In this document: one piece after another, positions 49,970-58,981 of the stretch | Position numbering within the stretch: the first letter of the stretch is position 1 | How the letters are laid out: each line of letters opens with the position of its first letter | NCBI RefSeq assembly: GCF_001424125.1 | Contig: NZ_LMQI01000005.1 | Span: 536,162-600,161, forward strand | From: Cellulomonas sp. Leaf395 | Lineage (GTDB): Bacteria > Actinomycetota > Actinomycetes > Actinomycetales > Cellulomonadaceae | DNA: 64,000 nt | Direction of reading: 5' to 3' | Program-made: the position numbers and the translations under genes | The notes under the pieces: generated by a model | Database searches by the model: none | The model's input: only the letters and a program-made list of their open reading frames with translations | What the model was told of the DNA's origin: nothing

Positions 49970-52900
49970 ATGGCGTCGCAGACTTTCACGGCCGCACCCA
50001 CGGTTGACGGCCGGGTGCCCGACGCCTCCGAGGCTGGGCTCGTCGACCTCGACGGGCGACGCTTCTACCGCATCACGTCCTACGACGACCTGCCGCCGTT
50101 CTTCATGACGCTCGTCGGCGCGAGCGACCTGTGGGTGTTCATCTCCAGCACCGGCGGCGTCACCGCCGGGCGCGAGGAGGCCGACCGCGCGCTGTTCCCC
50201 TACGCCACCGAGGACAAGGTCACCGCGGGTGCCGGCCGGACCGGCGGGCTCACGCTCCTGCGCGTCGCCACCGCCGACGGCACCGTGTTCTGGCAGCCGT
50301 TCGCCCCGCGCCGTCCGGACGACCCGCACGTCGCGCGCAACCTCTACAAGGACCCGCTCGGCACGAGCCTCGTGTTCGAGGAGACCCGGCCCGACGTGGG
50401 CCTGCGCGTGCGCGTGGCGTGGCGGACCGCCGCCCGGTTCGGCATCGTGCGCGAGGTCGAGGTCGCCTCCACGACCGACCGGGCCGTCCGGGCCGAGGTC
50501 CTGGACGGCTTCCTCGACCTGCTGCCTGCGGGAGTCACCGTGCAGACGCAGGGTGAGCTCAGCAGCCTGCTCGACGCGTACAAGCGCTCCGAGGTCGACC
50601 CCGCGACCGGCCTCGGGCTCGTCTACCTGAACTCGACGCTCACCGACAAGGCCGACCCGAGCGAGTCGCTCTCGACGACCGTCGCCTGGCAGGTCGGACT
50701 CGACGACGTCGACCACCTGCTCTCCGCGCGCCAGGTCGAGGCGTTCGCAGCAGGCCGCCCGGTCGTCGCGGAGCACGAGGTCCGCGGCGAGAAGGGCGCC
50801 TACCTGGTCCGCACGCACCTCACGCTCGCTCCGGGCGAGCAGCAGCGCTGGAGCGTCGTCGCCGACGTCGACCAGAGCGCCGCCGACGTCGTGCGCCTGC
50901 AGACGCAGCTCGCCGACCCCGCCGCGGCCGCCGCGGCGCTCGCCGCGGACGTCGAGGGCACGCGCGCACACCTCGACCGGCTCGTCGGGACCGCCGACGC
51001 CGTGCAGCTCACGGGAGACGAGCTCGCCACCACCCACCACCGCGCGAACGTGCTGTTCAACATCATGCGCGGCGGCGTCCTCGTCGACGGGTACACCGTC
51101 AGCACGCCCGACCTGCGTGCGTTCGTCGGTCAGCGCAGCCCACGGACCGCGGACCGCACCGGCGCGTGGTTCGACGCGCTCGGCACGACCGAGCAGCTCG
51201 ACGACGTCGTCGCGCGGGCCGACGCGTCCGGTGACCCGGACCTGCTGCGGCTCGTGCGCGAGTACCTGCCACTGACGTTCAGCCGCCGGCACGGCGACCC
51301 GAGCCGCCCGTGGAACAAGTTCAAGATCGCTCTCACCAACGAAGGCGGCGAGACGCTCGTCGACTTCCAGGGCAACTGGCGGGACATCTTCCAGAACTGG
51401 GAGGCGCTCGCGTGGTCGTTCCCGGAGTACGTCGAGTCGATGGTCGCGGTGTTCCTCGACGCGACGACGGCCGACGGGTACAACCCGTACCGCATCTCTC
51501 GCTCCGGCATCGACTGGGAGGTGCCCGAGCCGTCCAACCCGTGGGCGAACATCGGCTACTGGAGCGACCACCAGGTGATCTACCTGGTCAAGCTCCTGGA
51601 GGCGTCGCGCCGGTTCCACCCCGGTCGCCTGGAGGCGCTCGTCGACCGGGCCGTCTTCACGCACGCCGATGTGCCGTACCGCATCGCGACGTACGACGAG
51701 ACGGTCGTGGAGCCGATCGCGACGATCGCGTTCGACACCGAGGCTCAGGAGCGGGTCGCCCAGCGCGTCGCGACCCAGGGCGCCGACGGGCGGCTCGTGC
51801 ACGGGCCCGACGGCGAGCTCGTCCGCGTCTCGCTCGGGGAGAAGCTCCTGCTGACCATCCTGGCAAAGGTCGTCAACCTGGTGCCCGACGGCGGCATCTG
51901 GATGAACACGCAGCGTCCGGAGTGGAACGACGCCAACAACGCGCTCGTCGGCAAGGGCCTGTCAGTGGTCACCCTCGCCTACCTGCGCCGCGCCCTCACC
52001 TTGGCCCGGGACCTGCTGGCCGACGACCTCACCGTGACGAGCGAGCTCGCGACCCTGCTGACGGACGTGCACGCCGCGCTCGACGATCACGTCGGGCAGG
52101 CGCGCGACGGGTTCGAGGACCTCGGCCGGCGGGCTGTCATGGACGCGCTCGGCGCGGCCGGCACCGCGTACCGCACGCGCGTGTACGCCGGGTTCAGCGG
52201 CGGACGCACGGGGGTCTCGGCGACGACCGTGCAAGCGTTCCTCTCGAGTGCGCAGGTCTACGTCGACGCCGCGCTGCAGGCCAACCGTCGCGAGGACGGC
52301 CTGTTCCACGCGTACAACCTGCTCGACCTGCGCGACGGGGCGGCCGTCGGTCGCCTGCAGGAGATGCTCGAGGGTCAGGTCGCGGTGCTCTCGTCCGGCC
52401 TGCTCACGCCCGCGGAGGCGCTCGAGCTCGTCCGCGCGCTGCGTCGCAGCGCGCTCTACCGGGCGGACCAGCACTCCTACCTGCTCTACCCCGACCGCGA
52501 CCTGCCGACGTTCCTGGCGCGCAACCTGCTCACCGCGGAGCAGGCCGCGTCCGCGCCGCTGCTGGCGACGCTCGTCGCGGCCGGCGACACGTCGGTGGTC
52601 CTGCGCGACGTGCGCGGCGACCACCGGTTCGCGCCCGGCCTGCACAACGCTCGCGACCTCGACGCAGCCCTCGATGCACTCCCCAGCCGTGTCCCGGGCG
52701 TGACCGCGCAGCAGGTCGCCGACGGTCGCCAGGCCGTGCTCGACGCGTTCGAGCAGGTGTTCCGCCATGCCCGCTTCACCGGTCGGTCAGGGTCGTTCTT
52801 CGCGTACGAGGGACTCGGCAGCATCTACTGGCACATGGTGTCCAAGCTCCTCCTCGCCGTCCAGGAGAACCATGAGCGCGCGGTGGTCGAAGGCGCCGAC

Positions 52901-53431
52901 GCGGCCATTGTCGCGGGCCTCGCCGACGCCTACGAGGACATCCGGCTCGGCCTCGGCTACTGCAAGACACCGGACACGTACGGCGCGTTCCCCGTCGACC
53001 CGTACTCGCACACCCCGGCCGGCAAGGGTGCCCGGCAGCCCGGCATGACCGGCCAGGTCAAGGAGGAGATCCTCACCCGGCTCGGCGAGCTGGGTCTGCG
53101 GGTCGAGGACGGGCACGTCGTCGTGCGACCCGTGCTGCTCCGCGCCGACGAGTGGACCACGACCCCGACGACCTTCACGTACCACGACGTCACCCAGCAG
53201 GAGAGGGCCGTTCCTCTCCCCGCGGGGTCGCTCGCGTTCACGTTCTGCCAGGTGCCGATCGTCTACCGGCGCGTCGACGGACCCGGTGCTGCGCCCACCG
53301 TCGTCGCGCACCTGGCCGACGGCACCCGCGTGGCGGGCGTTCACGGCGCGCTCGACGCCGGCGTGAGCGGGCTCGTGTTCCGGCGCACGGGCGACGTGGT
53401 CCGCGTGGATGTCGAGGTCCCCGCCGGCTGA
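49970..53431 (+). CDS. Large glycoside-phosphorylase-like protein (GH94/GH149/GH161-like)
   Basis: A 1153-residue cytosolic protein without a signal peptide. The N-terminal beta-rich region (about 25-330) has ASDLWVFISSTGGVTAGREEADRALFPYATEDKV, as in cellobiose-phosphorylase-related proteins. The central part (about 380-950) fits an (alpha/alpha)6 barrel with NEGGETLVDFQGNWRDIFQNWEALAW (about 457) and the candidate catalytic acid Asp654 in PEWNDANNALVGKG, comparable to the WND motif of GH94. A beta C-terminal domain follows. The CelR-like operator supports a role in beta-glucan or cello-oligosaccharide use. Whether it is a phosphorylase or hydrolase, and its family number, are uncertain. Confidence 0.6.
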   Translation: MASQTFTAAPTVDGRVPDASEAGLVDLDGRRFYRITSYDDLPPFFMTLVGASDLWVFISSTGGVTAGREEADRALFPYATEDKVTAGAGRTGGLTLLRVATADGTVFWQPFAPRRPDDPHVARNLYKDPLGTSLVFEETRPDVGLRVRVAWRTAARFGIVREVEVASTTDRAVRAEVLDGFLDLLPAGVTVQTQGELSSLLDAYKRSEVDPATGLGLVYLNSTLTDKADPSESLSTTVAWQVGLDDVDHLLSARQVEAFAAGRPVVAEHEVRGEKGAYLVRTHLTLAPGEQQRWSVVADVDQSAADVVRLQTQLADPAAAAAALAADVEGTRAHLDRLVGTADAVQLTGDELATTHHRANVLFNIMRGGVLVDGYTVSTPDLRAFVGQRSPRTADRTGAWFDALGTTEQLDDVVARADASGDPDLLRLVREYLPLTFSRRHGDPSRPWNKFKIALTNEGGETLVDFQGNWRDIFQNWEALAWSFPEYVESMVAVFLDATTADGYNPYRISRSGIDWEVPEPSNPWANIGYWSDHQVIYLVKLLEASRRFHPGRLEALVDRAVFTHADVPYRIATYDETVVEPIATIAFDTEAQERVAQRVATQGADGRLVHGPDGELVRVSLGEKLLLTILAKVVNLVPDGGIWMNTQRPEWNDANNALVGKGLSVVTLAYLRRALTLARDLLADDLTVTSELATLLTDVHAALDDHVGQARDGFEDLGRRAVMDALGAAGTAYRTRVYAGFSGGRTGVSATTVQAFLSSAQVYVDAALQANRREDGLFHAYNLLDLRDGAAVGRLQEMLEGQVAVLSSGLLTPAEALELVRALRRSALYRADQHSYLLYPDRDLPTFLARNLLTAEQAASAPLLATLVAAGDTSVVLRDVRGDHRFAPGLHNARDLDAALDALPSRVPGVTAQQVADGRQAVLDAFEQVFRHARFTGRSGSFFAYEGLGSIYWHMVSKLLLAVQENHERAVVEGADAAIVAGLADAYEDIRLGLGYCKTPDTYGAFPVDPYSHTPAGKGARQPGMTGQVKEEILTRLGELGLRVEDGHVVVRPVLLRADEWTTTPTTFTYHDVTQQERAVPLPAGSLAFTFCQVPIVYRRVDGPGAAPTVVAHLADGTRVAGVHGALDAGVSGLVFRRTGDVVRVDVEVPAG

Positions 53432-53432
53432 C

Positions 53433-53454
53433 GCCCGCCTCGTGGCGGACGGGC
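53433..53454 (+). terminator. Hairpin after the phosphorylase-like gene
   Basis: GCCCGCC (53433-53439) pairs with GGCGG-A-CGGGC (53444-53454, one bulged A) around TCGT, directly after the stop. Confidence 0.45.
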
Positions 53455-53535
53455 ACCTGGACGTCTGACCTGCACGTTTCACCCGATGAGTGCGGGCGAT
53501 GGCAGAATTGCGCCGTTTCCGACGGAAGGCAGAGG

Positions 53536-54081
53536 GTGAGCGGTCATCCAGGTGCGTCCAGCGCGGTCTTCGTCGACCCCTCCGGCCGCCGTGGACGAAC
53601 GGTCCGGCGGATCACCTGGGCGCTCGGGGCGCTCGTCGCGACGTACGCCGTGCTCGTTGTCGCAGCGCTCGTGGTCCCCGTCGGGATGAACCGCCTCGCC
53701 GTCCCCGGGCTGGGTCCCCTGCTGCCTGGTCCGATCGCTCCCGCGCTCGCCGGTACGGCAGGCGACCCCACTCCCCCCGCTCCGGCCCCACCGTCGCCGA
53801 CGGCCACGCCGACCCCGTCGCCCTCGGCGTCGGCGTCGGCCCGGGAGGCCAGGACCGTCCCCGCGACTCCGGCTCCCACCCCTGCCGCGATCCTGGCGGC
53901 CGCCCCGCCGCCCGTTCCCTCGGCCACACCGACCCAGGCCGCTCGGGGCCCGTCTGTCGCAGCGCCCGGGCAGACGGACGACCAGCCCGGCAACGCACCG
54001 ACCGCGAAGCCCGAACCCGCGAAGCCCGAACCCGCGTCGACCCACGCCGCGACGCCGACCCCCCGACCGAACAAGGGCTGA
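53536..54081 (+). CDS. Membrane-anchored Pro/Ala/Thr-rich protein upstream of a GT2 synthase
   Basis: A 181-residue protein: short cytosolic N-terminus (GASSAVFVDPSGRRGRTVRR), one transmembrane helix (about 28-50), then an extracytoplasmic tail dominated by Pro, Ala, Thr and Ser (PTPPAPAPPSPTATPTPSPSA; KPEPAKPEPAST). Such tails act as wall-spanning spacers. No enzymatic domain is seen. It ends six bases before the deacetylase/GT2 gene, so a partner role in polysaccharide export or assembly is inferred. GTG 53536 follows GGCAGAGG. Confidence 0.65.
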   Translation: MSGHPGASSAVFVDPSGRRGRTVRRITWALGALVATYAVLVVAALVVPVGMNRLAVPGLGPLLPGPIAPALAGTAGDPTPPAPAPPSPTATPTPSPSASASAREARTVPATPAPTPAAILAAAPPPVPSATPTQAARGPSVAAPGQTDDQPGNAPTAKPEPAKPEPASTHAATPTPRPNKG

Positions 54082-54087
54082 CCGCGC

Positions 54088-56244
54088 GTGCTGGACCAGA
54101 GCGTGAGCGTGTCCTCGGCGCCCGCACGCCCTCGCCGGCGTCGGGCGCACGTCCAGTACGTCACCCGCCGCCCGGCCGTCGCGCACTGGGTCCTGCTCGT
54201 CGCGGTGCTCGCGGTGCTTCTGCTCGCGCTCGGACTCCAGACGATCACCGCGAGCGTGTGGCAGGCGGGGACGGCGACGACCGGGGAGCGCGTCCCCGTC
54301 GCGACACCGCCCGGTGGGCCCGTCCTTGTCGCCGATGGTGACACGCTCGTCGGCGTTCCGCTGCAGGAGCGGACGGTTGCGCTGACCTTCGACGACGGTC
54401 CGGACCCGCGCTGGACCCCGCAGATTCTCGACGTCCTCGCCCGCGAGAACGTCCCTGCCACGTTCTTCGTCGTCGGGTCGCACGCGGTCGAGGAGCCCGA
54501 GCTGCTCCGTCAGGTGGTCGCCGCCGGTCACGAGCTGGGCGGGCACACCTGGTCGCACGCCGACCTGTCGGCCGTGCCCACCTGGCGGGCCAACCTCGAG
54601 CTCTCCCTCGGGCAGCTGGGACTCGCCGGCGGGGCGGGGATCAGCACCTCGCTCCTGCGTCCGCCGTACTCGTCGTCACCCGGGGACCTCGACGCCGCCG
54701 AGCTGACAGCCGTCCAGCGCGCAGCTGACGCCGGCTACCTCGTGGTCCTCGCCGACCGGGACACCAAGGACTGGAGCCGGCCAGGGGTCGAGCAGATCGT
54801 CGCCGACGGCTCACCCACCGGGACCGAGGGCCAGATCGTCCTGCTGCACGACGGAGGCGGCGACAGGTCCGAGACGCTCGCGGCACTCCCCGCCCTGATC
54901 GAGCGCTACCGCGAGGCCGGGTATCGCTTCACGACGGTCTCCGACGGGCTCGGCCTCGCCGTCGGGGCAACCCGTCCCGCCGAAGCGATCCCCGCGGTGC
55001 AGGGCCAGGTGCTCGACGTGGCGGTGCGCGCGTCTGGCTGGCTGGTGACGGCGGTGAGCTGGGCGGTGCTCGGGTTCGGCGTCCTGTCGCTCCTGCGGAC
55101 CGTCCTGGTCGTCGGCCTCGCACCTCGGCACGGCCGCGTGTCCAAGCGTCGCGTCGCCCGAGGACAGTGGCTGCCGCCGGTGACGGTGCTGGTCCCCGCG
55201 TACAACGAGGCCGTCGGGATCGAGCGGGCGGTGCGCTCGCTGGTCGCGTCCGACCATCCCGAGCTCGAGGTGGTCGTCATCGACGACGGGTCCACCGACG
55301 GCACCGGGGACGTCGTCGAGCGCCTCGGCCTGCCCGGCGTCCGGCTGGTCCGGCAGGCCAACGCGGGCAAGGCCGCGGCCCTGCGGACCGGCACCCGGGT
55401 GGCCTCGCACGACGTCCTGGTCATGCTGGACGGCGACACCGTGTTCGAGCCCGACACCATCCGTCAGCTCGTCCAGCCCCTGCGCGACCTCGCGGTCGGC
55501 GCCGTCAGCGGCAACACCAAGGTGGGCAACCGGACCGGCCTGCTCGGACGCTGGCAGCACCTCGAGTACGTCAGCGGCTTCAACCTCGACCGCCGGCTGC
55601 AGGACCTGCTGGGCTGCATCACCACCGTCCCGGGCGCGGCGGGGGCGTTCCGTCGGCAGGCCGTCGAGGCGGCCGGCGGGCTCAGCTCGGAGACGCTCGC
55701 CGAGGACACCGACATCACGATGGGGGTCCTGCGGGCCGGCTACCGGGTGGTCCACGAGGAGCGCGCACGCGCCTGGACCGAGGCGCCCAGCAGCGTGAAC
55801 GACCTGTGGCGCCAGCGGTACCGCTGGAGCTACGGGACCATGCAGTGCATCTGGAAGCACCGCCACGCCGTGCGGGACTCCACCGACGGCGGGCGCCGGC
55901 TCGGATGGGTCGGGATCCCCTACATGCTGCTCTTCCAGGTGCTGCTGCCGCTGCTGGCCCCGGCGATCGACCTGTTCGCGCTCTACGGGCTCTTCACCGG
56001 CAACGCCCGGTCGGTGATGACCGTGTGGCTGGCGTTCGCCCTGGTCCAGCTGGCCACCACCGCCTACGCGCTGCGGCTCGACGGCGAGAGCCTCAAGCCG
56101 CTGTGGAGCTTGCCGCTGCAGCAGGTGTTCTACCGCCAGCTGATCTACCTGGTCGTCATCCAGTCCATCGCCAGTGCCGTCGCCGGAGCCCGTCTGCCGT
56201 GGCACAAGCTGCACCGTTCCGGCGACGTGGTCGTGCGCGCCTGA
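54088..56244 (+). CDS. Bifunctional polysaccharide deacetylase / family 2 glycosyltransferase
   Basis: A 718-residue membrane protein joining two enzymes. After a transmembrane anchor (about 32-50), residues 85-280 are an extracytoplasmic NodB-type deacetylase (TFDDGPD with Asp102/Asp103, GGHTWSH with His153 and His157, LRPPYSSSPG, IVLLHDGGG). A second helix (about 312-335) leads to a cytosolic GT2 domain (about 360-600) with VIDDGSTDGTG, DGDTVF, EDTDITM and QRYRW, the marks of a processive synthase, then four or five C-terminal helices. It probably makes and deacetylates an amino-sugar polymer, but the product is unknown. Confidence 0.88.
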   Translation: MLDQSVSVSSAPARPRRRRAHVQYVTRRPAVAHWVLLVAVLAVLLLALGLQTITASVWQAGTATTGERVPVATPPGGPVLVADGDTLVGVPLQERTVALTFDDGPDPRWTPQILDVLARENVPATFFVVGSHAVEEPELLRQVVAAGHELGGHTWSHADLSAVPTWRANLELSLGQLGLAGGAGISTSLLRPPYSSSPGDLDAAELTAVQRAADAGYLVVLADRDTKDWSRPGVEQIVADGSPTGTEGQIVLLHDGGGDRSETLAALPALIERYREAGYRFTTVSDGLGLAVGATRPAEAIPAVQGQVLDVAVRASGWLVTAVSWAVLGFGVLSLLRTVLVVGLAPRHGRVSKRRVARGQWLPPVTVLVPAYNEAVGIERAVRSLVASDHPELEVVVIDDGSTDGTGDVVERLGLPGVRLVRQANAGKAAALRTGTRVASHDVLVMLDGDTVFEPDTIRQLVQPLRDLAVGAVSGNTKVGNRTGLLGRWQHLEYVSGFNLDRRLQDLLGCITTVPGAAGAFRRQAVEAAGGLSSETLAEDTDITMGVLRAGYRVVHEERARAWTEAPSSVNDLWRQRYRWSYGTMQCIWKHRHAVRDSTDGGRRLGWVGIPYMLLFQVLLPLLAPAIDLFALYGLFTGNARSVMTVWLAFALVQLATTAYALRLDGESLKPLWSLPLQQVFYRQLIYLVVIQSIASAVAGARLPWHKLHRSGDVVVRA

Positions 56245-56378
56245 CCCTGCTCGTCGGGCGGGCGACTCGCCGCGGGCGGTGCTGTCGCGCACGCAGCAGC
56301 GCCTCCTTACGCTGGGCTGAGGTCCAGAAACGGCCGTGTCTCTGCGCAACCACTGAACCGGCGGAGAACGGAGCGATC

Positions 56379-56525
56379 GTGAGCGAGACCCCGACGAGCA
56401 CCGACGACACGAGTCCCCTTCCTGGCACCACACCGCAGGAAGGGGAGCCCGAGCAGGGCGACAACCAGGACGTCCCGGCGCGCCGGATCTACCCGACGGA
56501 TCCCACGGGCGCTGACCTGGCGTGA
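56379..56525 (+). CDS. 48-residue acidic hypothetical protein
   Basis: GTG 56379 with GGAG five bases upstream begins MSETPTSTDDTSPLPGTTPQ; the product is acidic, disordered-looking and ends RRIYPTDPTGADLA. Its stop overlaps the GTG of the phosphatase gene (GTGA), which supports real translation. The function is unknown. Confidence 0.55.
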   Translation: MSETPTSTDDTSPLPGTTPQEGEPEQGDNQDVPARRIYPTDPTGADLA

Positions 56526-57289
56526 GCACCGACCCGACCCCTGGGGTCTTCGGTGCCGCGCAGCTCATGCTGGTGCGACATGGCGAGAGCATCGGCAACG
56601 TCGCCGCGGGCGAGGCCGAACGTGCGGGTCTCGAGGTCATCGATCTCGAGACCCGTGACGCCGACACCCCGCTGTCGGCGCAAGGTGCGGAACAAGCGGA
56701 GGCGCTCGGGACGTGGTTGCGGGACCAGACGGGGGGAAGCGGCCCTGAGTCCCTGTGGTGCTCGCCCTACGTCCGTGCGGTGCAGACGGCGACGATCGCG
56801 CTGCAGGCTGCGGGCTCGAGCCTCGCCCTGCACCTCGACGAGCGGCTGCGCGACCGGGAGCTGGGCATCCTGGACCTGCTCACCACGACCGGCATCGACG
56901 CCCGGTACCCCGCGGAGGCAGCGCGACGCCGCCACCTCGGCAAGTTCTACTACCGTCCCCCGGGCGGGGAGTCCTGGGCGGATCTCGCGATGCGGGTGCG
57001 CGCGCTCCTGTCGGACCTCGACCGGGTCGAGCACGGGAGGCGGGTGCTCGTCGTGGCGCACGACGCCGTCATCATGACCATCCGGTACGTCTGCGAAGGC
57101 ATGGTCGAGAAGGACGTGCTCGATCTCGCGCGCGCCACCCCGGTGCGCAACGCCGCTGTCACCCGCCTCGTCCGGACGTCCGCCGGGGCGCCGTGGACGT
57201 TGGCGGCGTTCAATGAGGACGGCCACCTCGATCGCGAGGGTGCGCCGGTGACCACGCACGCCGGGGACCGTGATGCCTACCCGCACTGA
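56522..57289 (+). CDS. Histidine phosphatase (phosphoglycerate mutase-like)
   Basis: A 255-residue enzyme with the phosphohistidine motif LVRHGES (His20), SPYVRAVQTA with a second phosphate-binding arginine, DRELGILD and the catalytic VVAHDAV (His180). The superfamily includes sugar-phosphate and nucleotide phosphatases; the substrate here is not known. It overlaps the 48-residue ORF by GTGA and the following NnrD gene by 17 bases, forming an operon of three genes. Confidence 0.85.
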   Translation: MSTDPTPGVFGAAQLMLVRHGESIGNVAAGEAERAGLEVIDLETRDADTPLSAQGAEQAEALGTWLRDQTGGSGPESLWCSPYVRAVQTATIALQAAGSSLALHLDERLRDRELGILDLLTTTGIDARYPAEAARRRHLGKFYYRPPGGESWADLAMRVRALLSDLDRVEHGRRVLVVAHDAVIMTIRYVCEGMVEKDVLDLARATPVRNAAVTRLVRTSAGAPWTLAAFNEDGHLDREGAPVTTHAGDRDAYPH

Positions 57290-58136
57290 GACGATCACCC
57301 CCGCGCTGCTCCGTGGGTGGCCCCTTCCTGCGGACGCCACCTCGAAGTACGGCCGCGGGCAGGTGGTCGTCGTCGGCGGCGCACGCAGCACGCCCGGCGC
57401 CGCGCTCCTGGCCGGCGTCGCGGCGCTCCGGGTCGGCGCGGGACGGCTCACCATGGCGGTCGCACGATCGGTCGCCGTCCCGTTGGCGATCCAGATCCCG
57501 GAAGCCGGTGTGGTCGGGCTCCCGGAGACGGAGGAAGGAAGCCCCGACGGCACCGGTACCGAGCAGCTCATGGACGACCTGAGGACGGCCGACGCGGTGC
57601 TCGTCGGACCCGGCCTCGACGATCCCGAGCGGACGATCGCTCTGCTCGAGGCGCTCACCGACGGCATCCCCGGCAAGGTCCCCATGCTGCTCGACGCGTT
57701 CGCGCTGGGCATCCTCCCCCGGATCCCCGAGGTCGCCGAACGGCTGGCAGGGCGGCTCGTCCTGACCCCCAACCCGAAAGAAGCCGCCTTCCTGCTCGGA
57801 GTGGACGAGATCGACGACCAGTCGTGCTCCCGCATCGCGAGGAAGTACGACGCGACGGTCACCTGTCAAGGACGGATCGCCGCGCCGGACGGATCCCGGT
57901 GGGAGGTGTCGACCGGTCTACCGGGTCTGGCGACGTCGGGCAGCGGCGATGTCCTGGCCGGGACGCTGGTCGGGCTCCTTGCCCGTGGCGCGGACCCCGC
58001 ACAGGCCACGTGCTGGGCGACGCACCTGCACGCGGCCGCCGGTGACCGCCTTGCCACCCGGATCGGCTCTCTCGGCTACCTCGCACGCGAGCTCCCGGAC
58101 GAGCTTCCTGTGCTCCTCGACGAGCTCTCTCCCTGA
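57273..58136 (+). CDS. nnrD: ADP-dependent NAD(P)H-hydrate dehydratase
   Basis: A 287-residue ribokinase-fold repair enzyme that converts the damaged cofactor NAD(P)HX back to NAD(P)H. Signatures: GGARSTPGAALLAGVAALRVGAG (about 36-58), VGPGLDDP, LVLTPNPKEAAFLLG, and the catalytic loop TSGSGDVLAGT (about 222-232). It lacks the N-terminal epimerase domain (NnrE) of the common bifunctional proteins; no NnrE gene is adjacent. ATG 57273 or the GTG just before it may be the start; both overlap the phosphatase gene. Confidence 0.88.
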   Translation: MPTRTETITPALLRGWPLPADATSKYGRGQVVVVGGARSTPGAALLAGVAALRVGAGRLTMAVARSVAVPLAIQIPEAGVVGLPETEEGSPDGTGTEQLMDDLRTADAVLVGPGLDDPERTIALLEALTDGIPGKVPMLLDAFALGILPRIPEVAERLAGRLVLTPNPKEAAFLLGVDEIDDQSCSRIARKYDATVTCQGRIAAPDGSRWEVSTGLPGLATSGSGDVLAGTLVGLLARGADPAQATCWATHLHAAAGDRLATRIGSLGYLARELPDELPVLLDELSP

Positions 58137-58211
58137 GGGTGTCCGGGCACTGCAGGACGGCGTCGACTCGTCCCGCCCGCCACAGCTGGTCTGCTGCTCG
58201 TCGGAACCTCG

Positions 58212-58481
58212 ATGGCCAGCGCCGGAGAGGTGAACGGCAACGGCGACGACATCCCTGGGACGACCGTCTCCCTCTCGATCTGTGCCTTCTCCGGCCAGAA
58301 CGACGAACCGGAGGCACCGTTACCCAAGGGTGGCCGCGTCCAGAACTTCGGCCACGTACTGAAGGTGGTCAAGTCCTTCGGTCGGTCGAAGGACGACCTC
58401 AAGGCAACGGGTGAATATCCCGGCTTCGCCTGCAATGGCGACCACGGCTTCCTCTCCGGCGGTGGCGGCGGCGAGCCCTAG
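58212..58481 (+). CDS. Hypothetical 89-residue protein
   Basis: MASAGEVNGNGDDIPGTTVS opens a frame with high third-position G+C. The middle has FSGQNDEPEAPLPKGGRVQNFGHVLKVVKSFGRSKDD and the end is glycine-rich (GGGGGEP). No domain is recognised and the start has no clear Shine-Dalgarno, so it may be a fragment or spurious. Confidence 0.35.
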   Translation: MASAGEVNGNGDDIPGTTVSLSICAFSGQNDEPEAPLPKGGRVQNFGHVLKVVKSFGRSKDDLKATGEYPGFACNGDHGFLSGGGGGEP

Positions 58482-58501
58482 CATCCCGAGCGGCGAGGAC
58501 T

Positions 58502-58915
58502 TCACCTGAGCGAGCAGGCACCGCGCGACGATGGCGCTGCAGCGGCGTCCTTGCCCGGGCTCGGACGGCCTGCCGGCCGTCGGGCGACTCTCCGATCCGC
58601 CTCATCACACGCAGACCAGCGGCCGCTCCGGTTCGCCGGGGACAGTCGCTGACCTGCGCCTGGACGGGTGGGGGGATAACGGAGTTCGAACCTGTGTGCC
58701 GCGACCCCCCACGGCGTCGCGGCATCCACCCGCATCGGCTTTGGTGCGGCGGAGGTGTGCCCTTTCTCCGCGGTGGACGGACGGGCGGCGACGAGCTCGA
58801 CGGCCGTGGCGAGCACACCGAGCCCGCCGCACTCGTCATCCTCGTCGAGGTGCTGAGCGAGCAGGGTCGCGCACCTTGTCGTGCATCGATCGACGGCCCG
58901 ACTACTGAATCTCAC
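58502..58915 (-). CDS. Doubtful 137-codon open frame
   Basis: The central part (LDEDDECGGLGVLATAVELVAARP...) has coding-like third positions, but no known family, no Shine-Dalgarno at the start and an Arg/Pro/Ser-rich C-terminus. It is opposite the surface protein and might be a gene remnant. It is kept only because nothing else explains this stretch. Confidence 0.2.
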   Translation of the reverse strand: MRFSSRAVDRCTTRCATLLAQHLDEDDECGGLGVLATAVELVAARPSTAEKGHTSAAPKPMRVDAATPWGVAAHRFELRYPPTRPGAGQRLSPANRSGRWSACDEADRRVARRPAGRPSPGKDAAAAPSSRGACSLR

Positions 58916-58981
58916 CCGTTCCCACCTGACCGAATTCTTCTGTTAAGAGCACTATGTCTCTATGACCGAAGGAGTACACCC

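Larger units (their letters stand above)
58137..58981. other. 845-base region without a firmly assigned gene
   Basis: It contains two open frames with coding-like third-position bias (58212-58481 plus, 58502-58915 minus) but no recognisable family, and the promoter region of the surface protein. From about 58915 the sequence is more A+T-rich (for example TTCTTCTGTTAAGAGCACTATG), as expected of a promoter. No tRNA cloverleaf fits the GTTCGAAC at 58684. Confidence 0.5.

Noticed and set aside
49877-51802. 641-codon minus-strand frame opposite the phosphorylase-like gene
   Set aside because: Shadow frame with low-complexity composition.
58684-58691. GTTCGAAC resembling a tRNA T-loop
   Set aside because: No acceptor stem, anticodon arm or D-arm can be folded around it on either strand.
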